A DNA stretch of 13,501 bases from Anaerolineae bacterium (GTDB taxonomy: Bacteria; Chloroflexota; Anaerolineae; JAFGEY01), in assembly GCA_016931365.1 (NCBI GenBank), contig JAFGEY010000345.1:1-13501 (forward strand), in the 5' to 3' direction. The notes beneath the pieces are model-generated. The model saw nothing but the letters and a program-made list of their open reading frames with translations. It did not search any database and was not told the DNA's origin. The position numbers and the translations under genes were made by a program. Below are positions 1 through 5,849 of this stretch, one piece after another. Numbering within the stretch: position 1 is the first letter of the stretch; the number at the start of each line of letters is the position of its first letter.

Positions 1-124
1 CTGAGAAAAAGTATAACACAGGTATGGCCGGCTGTCAAGAACGAAAAAATGACCGGGGGAGAATGACGTGGAGCGTTAAGGAGGCATTTCCACGCCGGAG
101 CGTGAAAAACAAGTGATCCCTTGT

Positions 125-721
125 CTACTCTTTTCTCAAAAGAGGATGTTCCGGCGACGGGCGGCAGATGATTTCCAGGATTTTGAGGTCGAAAAAGGTC
201 TGCGCGTTGGTGGGCAGGAGGATGGCGGCGGTATCGGCGCCGCGCCCGCTGCCGGCGACGGCCAGCACCGGCGTATCGGTACGCACCTGCCCGGCGTCAG
301 CAGCCATCAAGGTCATCTCGGCGACGACCTTGATCCCCTGTCCAAAGACGCGCAAGGTGAAGGCAATGATCTCGTCAAGCTGGTAGGTGTCCAGCCTTTT
401 GCGCACCGCGCGGTTGACGCCGCCCAGGGCATGCTGGCAGGTGAGGATTTTGGCCCCGGCCTTTTCCAACGCAACGCAATTTTCGACGGTCAGTTCTTGC
501 TCGTTCGGCGCTTGGAACCCGGTCGAGTGAGTGACGGCAATTACTTCCATCTCATGCATGACCTGCGCGGCGCGCACGGCGGTATCGCCGCCGGTGGTGG
601 CGACGAGAGCCTGCTTGATGCCCAGTTCCGCCGCTCGCGCATAAGCCAGTTCGAGCGTGCGCTCGGTATTCGCCTTGCCGGGCTGCGCAAAATAGACGGT
701 TCGCGTTTCAAGTTCGTTCAT
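125..721 (-). CDS. Stand-alone pyruvate-kinase C-terminal-domain-like protein
   Basis: This 198-aa protein resembles the C-terminal (alpha/beta, allosteric) domain of pyruvate kinase and has none of the catalytic barrel, so it should not be a pyruvate kinase. Visible family motifs are VATTGGDTAVRAA (about residues 40-52), the THSTGF segment (64-69), GQGIKVVAEMTLMAADAG (127-144) and a glycine-rich AVAGSGRGADTAAIL (154-168) that would form the phosphate/anion-binding loop, followed by FFDLKILEI. The length is close to complete for such stand-alone domains. The start is well set: a GAGGAGG ribosome site lies 6 nt upstream of the ATG, and the ATG is 1 nt after the stop of the response-regulator gene, so it is the last gene of the kinase-regulator operon. 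Biochemical function is unknown. A ligand-binding or sensory role tied to the two-component pair is only inference. No signal peptide or membrane segment is seen. Confidence 0.85.
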   Translation of the reverse strand: MNELETRTVYFAQPGKANTERTLELAYARAAELGIKQALVATTGGDTAVRAAQVMHEMEVIAVTHSTGFQAPNEQELTVENCVALEKAGAKILTCQHALGGVNRAVRKRLDTYQLDEIIAFTLRVFGQGIKVVAEMTLMAADAGQVRTDTPVLAVAGSGRGADTAAILLPTNAQTFFDLKILEIICRPSPEHPLLRKE

Positions 722-722
722 T

Positions 723-1838
723 TCAAACCTCCTCGTTTATCTTTTGATCGTGGCCAATCCGGATCAGTATGCCTGCTTTGATGGCTTGGGCCGCCGCCGC
801 CGAACGGGTATGCACGTCGAGTTTTTCAAAGATCGATTTTAAATGGCGTTTGACGGTATTGATCGTGATCACCAGCATCCGGGCGATTTCCTTGTTGGTC
901 ATCCCCTGCGCCAGCAGGGCCAGTACCTCGTGTTCGCGCCCGGTCAGCAGCACGAACGGACTGCCGGCTGCCCGTGCCGCCCGCACCCCATCGACGGCCT
1001 GCAAAAACGCGCGCCGATCAAAGGTCTGCTTTTGGATGTAGGCAAAAATGCCCTGCTCTGCATAGGCGCTTTCAATTTCTTCGGCGCCGGCCACGCCGCT
1101 GACTACCAGGGTCGGCACGTCGGTCTCGCGCGTCGATGCGAGCAGCCGGTAGCCATCCAGATGCTCCTCCGACGCTTCCCAGGGCGGATCGCTGCTGGCA
1201 AAGCCGGCCAGCGACAGATCGATCACTGCCAGAGCAAACCGATCGCGGCGCAGACAGCCCAGCGCCTCGCCATAGCTGTTGCACAGGCGCACCTTGTATC
1301 CGGCATCGAGCAACAGCTCCGACAGGATGCTGCGCCACCCGGCGTCGTCCTCGACTACCAGTGCCACGCCCTGCCCGGACGGCGATTCAACTTTTTCCGG
1401 TGATTGGGTCGCCCCCACCATCGGTTCGGCCTGGATTTCCGGCGGCGCTTGCGCCAGCGCCTGGCGGATTAAGCGGCGAAATTCGGCGCGGTCGAACGTT
1501 TCTTTGCGCAGGCAGGTCAACGCGCCATAGTCATTGATCGCACTGACTGCCAGTTCGACGGTGGCAAAACCGGTCAGCATCACGGCCACGCAGCCGGGGT
1601 CCTGGCAGCGGATCGCTTGCAGCGCGCGCAGGCCATCCTGGTTGTCGAAATTGCCTTCGCTCAATGACAGATCGATCACAGCCAGGCGATGCGGTGCGGC
1701 GCGCAATGCGGCGGTTGCGTTGTCAAGGCTGTCGACCACATCAACGGCCAGCCCGGCGTCGGTCAGCAATTCGGACAGAATGTGCTGCCACGAACGGTCG
1801 TCTTCGACTATCAGCGCACGCAACGTTTCTTCGATCAC
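723..1838 (-). CDS. Response regulator with two receiver domains and a LuxR-type HTH
   Basis: The product is 371 aa from a GTG start. That GTG overlaps the kinase stop as GTGA, with a GAGGG ribosome site about 11 nt upstream, so longer in-frame extensions inside the kinase gene are not used. Receiver 1 (about 7-125) has the acidic pair D13/D14, phospho-acceptor D56 in LAVIDLSL, T89 and K112. Receiver 2 (about 158-285) has D164/D165, D207 again in LAVIDLSL, S247 and K270, so both look phosphorylatable. The domains look duplicated from one another (shared ILSELL-DAG and LAVIDLSL blocks). A LuxR/NarL-type DNA-binding domain (about 296-358) contains LTGREHEVLALLAQGMTNKE and the recognition helix TVKRHLKSI. 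It is expected to be phosphorylated by the kinase encoded just upstream and to act as a transcription regulator. Target genes are unknown. The shadow ORFs on the other strand are not genes. Confidence 0.9.
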   Translation of the reverse strand: MIEETLRALIVEDDRSWQHILSELLTDAGLAVDVVDSLDNATAALRAAPHRLAVIDLSLSEGNFDNQDGLRALQAIRCQDPGCVAVMLTGFATVELAVSAINDYGALTCLRKETFDRAEFRRLIRQALAQAPPEIQAEPMVGATQSPEKVESPSGQGVALVVEDDAGWRSILSELLLDAGYKVRLCNSYGEALGCLRRDRFALAVIDLSLAGFASSDPPWEASEEHLDGYRLLASTRETDVPTLVVSGVAGAEEIESAYAEQGIFAYIQKQTFDRRAFLQAVDGVRAARAAGSPFVLLTGREHEVLALLAQGMTNKEIARMLVITINTVKRHLKSIFEKLDVHTRSAAAAQAIKAGILIRIGHDQKINEEV

Positions 1839-4138
1839 GTTTTTTCTACCCTCGGCAGCCCAAGTCGGAACGTCACACCGCGCACGCCGTCGCTTTCCAC
1901 TGTGATCGTGCCGCCCAGACGCACCAACAACGAGCGCACCCACCACAGCCCAAAACCCAGCTTGCCCCTGGATCGTCGCCCGGAATAATTGAACTCGAAA
2001 ATGCGGTCGTGCAGCGCCGGATCGATGCCCGGTCCGTCATTTGTCACGTCGATCTCTACCCACCCATCACCGGCCAGGCCGCGAATCTCGATCTGGCCTG
2101 CGCCTTGCATCGCCGTAAGGGCGTTTTCGAGCAGATTGGCAAACACCAGCGACAGGCTGCGCGTGCCGGCCATCACCGGGGGCAGATCATCCAATCCCTG
2201 AAGTCGCAGCGAAATCGTTTGGGGCAGGTCGATTGTACGCAGCGCGTCTTGGACGCTTCGCGCCACGTCGACCGGGGCCGGGTGAATGGGCCGCAGGCGC
2301 GACAGGTTCCGGCGCACGGCACCCATCGCCTCGCGCGCGCTATGTTCGATCTCGTCCAGGTTGGCTGACAGGTAAGGATCGGCCAGCAGCGTCGCTGAAC
2401 ACTTGTCATGAATACCTTGCACGCGCACGGGAATGGTACCAACCTTGTTGTTGAGATGGTGCAGCACATTGGCGGCGATGTCGCCTACAGCGGCAAAGGT
2501 CTCGGCGACAGCGTGACGCTCCCGGGCTATGTGCAGTGCCTCCTGACGGACGGCATTTTGCACGGCCAGCGCAGCGTAATGAGAAAGGCAGGTCAGCACC
2601 TTTTCGTCCCACTCGGATTCGACAAAGCGCCCCGGCTCGTCTTGCGTGCCATAGACGCTGAATGCCCCCATCGGTTCGCGTGACGACCCAACATTGCTCG
2701 CCATCAACGGCACGATCAGCGCGCTCATCCACGCTTGTTCGCGGGCCAGGTCGGTACGGTGAAAGCGCTCATCAGCGCGCACATCATCGACGCGCACCGG
2801 ATTGTTGGTCAAAACCGCCTGCCCGGTGAGACTGCCGTGCAGAGGGAGCCGCTCGCCCCGTCGATGCCCGGCGCTGCTCACGCGCAGCACCAGTTGATCG
2901 CCGTCCAGCATCCAGATCGCGCTGGCGGCGGCGTTGAGCAAAGTACAGGCCAGCTCGACCAGGTACGCCAGCACATCGTCGCAGGGCCGGACAAGCAGCA
3001 ATTCGGCGACGTGCTGCAGCGCATCGAGCAGGCGCACTTCTTGAATGGCGATCACCGCCTGCGTGGCCAGTGCTTGCAGTAACAGGCTGTCATGCTCGCT
3101 GAATGTGCCGATTTCGGGACTTTCCAGGTTGAGCACGCCCTCCAGCCGCCCGCTCGCGCCGACCAGTGGCACGGCCAACTCGGAGCGCATGCGCAGCCCA
3201 TTGTACAGTGGTCGATAGATGAGCACCCAGGGCGCAGCCTGCAAATCGTGAATGCAGAGCGGTTGGCGGTGCCCGGCCACCCAGCCCATAATGCTTGACC
3301 CGTCGATGGGCAACGGATCGAGTTCGGGCGGGCCAACATCTTCCCCGACCACAGCACGGGCGACCAGTTGATGGCTCTGCTCGTCAACCAGCCGGAAGAT
3401 GCCATAACGCGCATCCGTCACCTGGAGGGCCATGTCCAAAATTGCCTCCAGCATCTCTTCCAGGCGCAGCCGCGATGAGATGAGCATCCCCGCGTAACGC
3501 AGTCGCGACAGCTCTTCTTCGCGACGAGCCAGGTCGCGTTGAACGCTGGCCAGCCGGCGGGTGTGATAGATCGCCATCGCAGCCTGGTTGCAGAAATTTT
3601 CGAGGATCAGCAATTCAAAGGGGCTAAACTGCCGTGCCTCGTGCAGCGACACGTACAGCGCACCGACCGGCTGATCGGCGACGATGAGGGGGAAACAGGC
3701 CAGTGTCTCGACGCCCGCGCGCGCGCGCGCCGGATGTACGTTAAGGTCGGCCTCTTCATAAGACAACACGCGGCGGCGCTGCCTGATCGCGCGCATACCG
3801 CTGCCGTCCAGACGAGGTTCGTCGCCGGAAATGGCATCGACCAACTCACCGGCAGACACGCGCGAGTCAAGGTCGAAAGCCTGCCTGTCCCGGTCATAGG
3901 TATAGATCACCGCCGAAGCGCCGGGCACAACCTTGATCGCGCTGTCTACGATCAGGCGCAGCGCCTGCTGTACCACCGCGTCGGTCAAGTGCGCCCGACC
4001 CAACGGTGAAAGAACGTCGGCACGCGGGCCGATGCGGTTGATCGTTGCGCCGATCTGGTTCAAGCTGGCCAGGGCATCGAGCAGGCGCGGATCGGTTTGG
4101 TCGAAATCCAGGTCGTTCAGTTTGGGCATTTGAGTCAT
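1835..4138 (-). CDS. Soluble sensor histidine kinase with three GAF domains
   Basis: The product is 767 aa. Three GAF-type sensor domains follow each other at about 50-195, 222-370 and 380-530. A phosphotransfer helix follows, with VLHHLNNKVG (H560 is the likely phospho-His; the next residue is His where HE-N-N kinases have Glu). The ATPase domain shows NLLENALTAM (N672), TNDGPGI (D701), the IFEFNYSG F-box and the GKLGFGLW G2 box, so it looks active. No transmembrane segment or signal peptide is visible, so it should sense an internal or freely diffusing cue. The frame is open upstream to 4534, but the extension would run into glnA and lacks a ribosome site. The chosen ATG has GAGAGTGAG before it and lies about 24 nt after a predicted transcription start. 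The stop overlaps the GTG of the cognate regulator (GTGA). The ligand is unknown. A nitrogen role is suggested only by its position beside glnA. Confidence 0.9.
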   Translation of the reverse strand: MTQMPKLNDLDFDQTDPRLLDALASLNQIGATINRIGPRADVLSPLGRAHLTDAVVQQALRLIVDSAIKVVPGASAVIYTYDRDRQAFDLDSRVSAGELVDAISGDEPRLDGSGMRAIRQRRRVLSYEEADLNVHPARARAGVETLACFPLIVADQPVGALYVSLHEARQFSPFELLILENFCNQAAMAIYHTRRLASVQRDLARREEELSRLRYAGMLISSRLRLEEMLEAILDMALQVTDARYGIFRLVDEQSHQLVARAVVGEDVGPPELDPLPIDGSSIMGWVAGHRQPLCIHDLQAAPWVLIYRPLYNGLRMRSELAVPLVGASGRLEGVLNLESPEIGTFSEHDSLLLQALATQAVIAIQEVRLLDALQHVAELLLVRPCDDVLAYLVELACTLLNAAASAIWMLDGDQLVLRVSSAGHRRGERLPLHGSLTGQAVLTNNPVRVDDVRADERFHRTDLAREQAWMSALIVPLMASNVGSSREPMGAFSVYGTQDEPGRFVESEWDEKVLTCLSHYAALAVQNAVRQEALHIARERHAVAETFAAVGDIAANVLHHLNNKVGTIPVRVQGIHDKCSATLLADPYLSANLDEIEHSAREAMGAVRRNLSRLRPIHPAPVDVARSVQDALRTIDLPQTISLRLQGLDDLPPVMAGTRSLSLVFANLLENALTAMQGAGQIEIRGLAGDGWVEIDVTNDGPGIDPALHDRIFEFNYSGRRSRGKLGFGLWWVRSLLVRLGGTITVESDGVRGVTFRLGLPRVEKT

Positions 4139-4141
4139 ATT

Positions 4142-4165
4142 GCTCACTCTCAAGATCGAGTGAGC
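4142..4165 (-). promoter_or_regulatory. Inverted repeat in the kinase leader (operator or RBS hairpin)
   Basis: GCTCACTC at 4142-4149 is perfectly complementary to GAGTGAGC at 4158-4165, with an 8-nt spacer. It lies between the predicted transcription start (near 4162) and the kinase ATG. On the transcript, the arm next to the start codon contains the purine-rich ribosome site. It could be a DNA operator placed for autoregulation, or a hairpin hiding the ribosome site. The dyad is seen directly. The role is inferred. Confidence 0.4.
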
Positions 4166-4168
4166 GCC

Positions 4169-4197
4169 ATTGTAACACAAACAAGATGGGCGTGCAA
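4169..4197 (-). promoter_or_regulatory. Sigma70-type promoter of the kinase operon
   Basis: On the minus strand TTGCAC (4197-4192) is followed after 17 nt by TACAAT (4174-4169). This places the transcription start near 4162, about 24 nt upstream of the kinase ATG. It begins just after the hairpin that ends glnA, so the kinase-regulator operon is probably transcribed independently of glnA. Confidence 0.6.
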
Positions 4198-4207
4198 TAA
4201 TAAAACA

Positions 4208-4240
4208 AGAAACCGGGTTTTTGTCAAAAACCCGGTTTCT
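4208..4240 (-). terminator. Perfect 15-bp hairpin after glnA, likely terminator and possible dispersed repeat
   Basis: AGAAACCGGGTTTTT (4208-4222) pairs perfectly with 4226-4240 around a 3-nt loop. On the minus strand the hairpin is followed by TGTTTTATTATT, a moderate T-rich tail, 22 nt after the glnA stop codon. This fits an intrinsic terminator separating glnA from the kinase operon. The AACCCGGTTT-type core is also the sort of palindrome that occurs as a dispersed repeat in some bacterial genomes. That second reading is from general recollection and cannot be tested in one window. Confidence 0.65.
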
Positions 4241-4262
4241 GGCGAAACTGCACAAAAGAATG

Positions 4263-5672
4263 CTAAATGTCAAAATACAACGTATACTCGTACGGATGCG
4301 GACGCATCCGTACCGGATCGACTTCGGCCTTGTACTTGTATTCAAGGTAGGCTTCGAGCAAATCGGACGTAAACACGTCGCCTTTGAGCAAGAATTCGTG
4401 ATCGGCTTCCAAAGCTCTGAGCACATCGGGCAGGGAACCGGGCACCTGCTTGACCTTGGCCGCTTCCTCCGGCGGAAGATCGTACAGGTCTTTGTCCATC
4501 GGCTCGCCAGGATCGATCTGGTTCTGCACGCCATCCAACCCGGCCATCAACAACGCGGCAAAGCACAAGTATGGATTGCAGCTCGGATCGGGCGCGCGAA
4601 ACTCGAGGCGCTTGGCTTTGGGGCTTTTGGAGTACATGGGGATGCGACAGATCGCCGAGCGGTTACGCATCGAATAAGCCAGGTTCACCGGGGCCTCAAA
4701 GCCGGGCACCAGGCGACGGTATGAGTTGGTCGTCGGTGCGACGATGCCCAGCAACGCCGAGGCGTGTTTGAGCAGACCGCCGATGTAGTACTTGGCCGTG
4801 TCAGAAAGCTGGGCATAGCCGGCATCGTCAAAAAAGACGTTGCTATCGCCGTTCCACAAGCTCTGGTGGACGTGCATGCCAGAGCCGTTGTCGCCAAACA
4901 TCGGCTTGGGCATAAAGGTCGCCGTCAGGCCGTTGGCGCGAGCGACGTTCTTGGCGATGTATTTGTAAATCATCACGCTGTCGGCCATACGCACCAACGT
5001 GCCATAGCGCATATCGATCTCGGTCTGCCCGGCGGTGGCGACCTCGTGGTGATGCACCTCGATCGGCACGCCGACCGATTCGAGCGCTATCACGATCTTG
5101 CTGCGCACATCCTGCAACATATCAGTGGGCGGGACGGGGAAATAGCCGCGCTTGGGCGGAATCTGGCCGCCCTTGCCGCCCTGCTGGCCGCTGTTCCACC
5201 ACCCCTCAACGCTGTCAACTTCATAAAATGCACCGTTGGTTGAATCGCCGTAACGGACGTTGTTGAACAGGAAAAACTCGGCCTCCGGCCCCCAATACGA
5301 CACGTCGGCAATGCCGGTCTGCTTGAGATACGCTTCGGCTTTTTTGGCGACGTAACGCGCATCGCGGCTGTATGGCTGGCGGGTAACCGGATCGAAAATA
5401 TCGCACATGATCACCATCGTCGGCACTTCAAAGATCGGGTCGAGAAAAGCCGTGGTCGGATCGGGGATCAAGAGCATGTCCGACTCGTGAATTTCCTGGA
5501 AGGCACGGATCGATGAACCATCAAACCCGATGCCCTCCTCAAACAACTCGTCGGTCAATTCGCGGACGGGAATGCTAAAATGATGCCACAAGCCCAGCAA
5601 ATCGACAAAACGCAGGTCAACCATTTTGACGTTTTTGCCCATATCGAGCACATCTGACACTGTCTTGGCCAT
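4263..5672 (-). CDS. glnA: Type I glutamine synthetase
   Basis: This enzyme makes glutamine from glutamate, ammonia and ATP in the cytoplasm and is the central step of ammonium assimilation. The protein is 469 aa, the usual GSI length. It shows the N-terminal beta-grasp region with [10 protein letters not shown] (49-58), the metal and glutamate ligands in YWGPEAEFF (126-134) and [14 protein letters not shown] (207-220), the [12 protein letters not shown]/metal segment (263-271), [11 protein letters not shown] (320-330) and [10 protein letters not shown] (355-364). DLYDLPPEE carries the adenylylation tyrosine at Y397, the same number as in the E. coli enzyme. It is therefore of the GSI-beta, covalently regulated type, matching the GlnE gene transcribed away from it. 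The start has GGAGAG 10 nt upstream. An activator-type promoter lies in the divergent region and a hairpin follows the gene. The open frames on the other strand are shadows. Confidence 0.98.
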   Translation of the reverse strand: MAKTVSDVLDMGKNVKMVDLRFVDLLGLWHHFSIPVRELTDELFEEGIGFDGSSIRAFQEIHESDMLLIPDPTTAFLDPIFEVPTMVIMCDIFDPVTRQPYSRDARYVAKKAEAYLKQTGIADVSYWGPEAEFFLFNNVRYGDSTNGAFYEVDSVEGWWNSGQQGGKGGQIPPKRGYFPVPPTDMLQDVRSKIVIALESVGVPIEVHHHEVATAGQTEIDMRYGTLVRMADSVMIYKYIAKNVARANGLTATFMPKPMFGDNGSGMHVHQSLWNGDSNVFFDDAGYAQLSDTAKYYIGGLLKHASALLGIVAPTTNSYRRLVPGFEAPVNLAYSMRNRSAICRIPMYSKSPKAKRLEFRAPDPSCNPYLCFAALLMAGLDGVQNQIDPGEPMDKDLYDLPPEEAAKVKQVPGSLPDVLRALEADHEFLLKGDVFTSDLLEAYLEYKYKAEVDPVRMRPHPYEYTLYFDI

Positions 5673-5717
5673 TGCTATTTCTCTCCTTCAGGTGATTTCA
5701 AATCAATTACTCTCGCT

Positions 5718-5723
5718 ATTATA
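5718..5723 (-). promoter_or_regulatory. Predicted -10 element of the glnA promoter
   Basis: TATAAT is read on the minus strand at 5723-5718, giving a transcription start near 5711 and a leader of about 39 nt before the glnA ATG. No recognisable -35 hexamer is present at 16-18 nt spacing (AGACGC sits there). The conserved box at 5744-5764 covers that region instead, as expected for an activator-dependent promoter. Confidence 0.55.
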
Positions 5724-5743
5724 CGCAAAGAGGCTGTTTAGCG

Positions 5744-5764
5744 TCTAGTACCCAAATGGGTCAT
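5744..5764 (-). promoter_or_regulatory. Shared nitrogen-control box upstream of glnA
   Basis: The minus strand carries CCCATTTGGGTACT (5760-5747) inside a 21-bp stretch identical at 19 positions to 9799-9819 upstream of amtB. The core is a dyad, ACCCA-TT-TGGGT. It is centred about 44 nt upstream of the predicted glnA start and about 62 nt upstream of the predicted glnE start, so it could serve both divergent genes. It does not fit the NtcA (GTA-N8-TAC), NtrC or TnrA patterns. The bound regulator is unknown. Confidence 0.6.
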
Positions 5765-5782
5765 CTTGGGTCGCTGGACCGG

Positions 5783-5811
5783 TTGACATCACATTGACTA
5801 TCTTTTATAAT
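5783..5811 (+). promoter_or_regulatory. Perfect-consensus sigma70 promoter for glnE
   Basis: TTGACA (5783-5788) and TATAAT (5806-5811) are both exact consensus hexamers separated by the optimal 17 nt. Transcription would start near 5818, leaving a leader of about 32 nt before the first ATG of glnE. Such a promoter should work without an activator unless it is repressed. Confidence 0.75.
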
Positions 5812-5849
5812 GGCATCGCTCCGGTTTGAGCTGAAACAATAGCCTTTTT

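Noticed and set aside
67..94. CGTGGA...TCCACG inverted repeat downstream of the first operon
   Set aside because: Arms of 6 bp with a 16-nt loop and no T-tract on the minus strand make it a weak terminator candidate. I see nothing else in bases 1-124.
3716..3730. 15-nt alternating CG tract with Z-DNA potential
   Set aside because: It is simply the codons for a PARARAG stretch in a GC-rich gene; nothing else supports a structural role.
4139..4534. N-terminal extension of the kinase frame up to 4534
   Set aside because: It would overlap glnA, run through a terminator and promoter, and lacks a ribosome site. The start at 4138 has one.
5673..5711. Glutamine riboswitch (glnA RNA) in the glnA leader
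   Set aside because: The predicted leader is only about 39 nt and shows no stem arrangement of that kind.
5744..5764. NtcA site
   Set aside because: The sequence reads TAC-N8-GTC on one strand and not GTA-N8-TAC, and the conserved core is CCCA-TT-TGGG.
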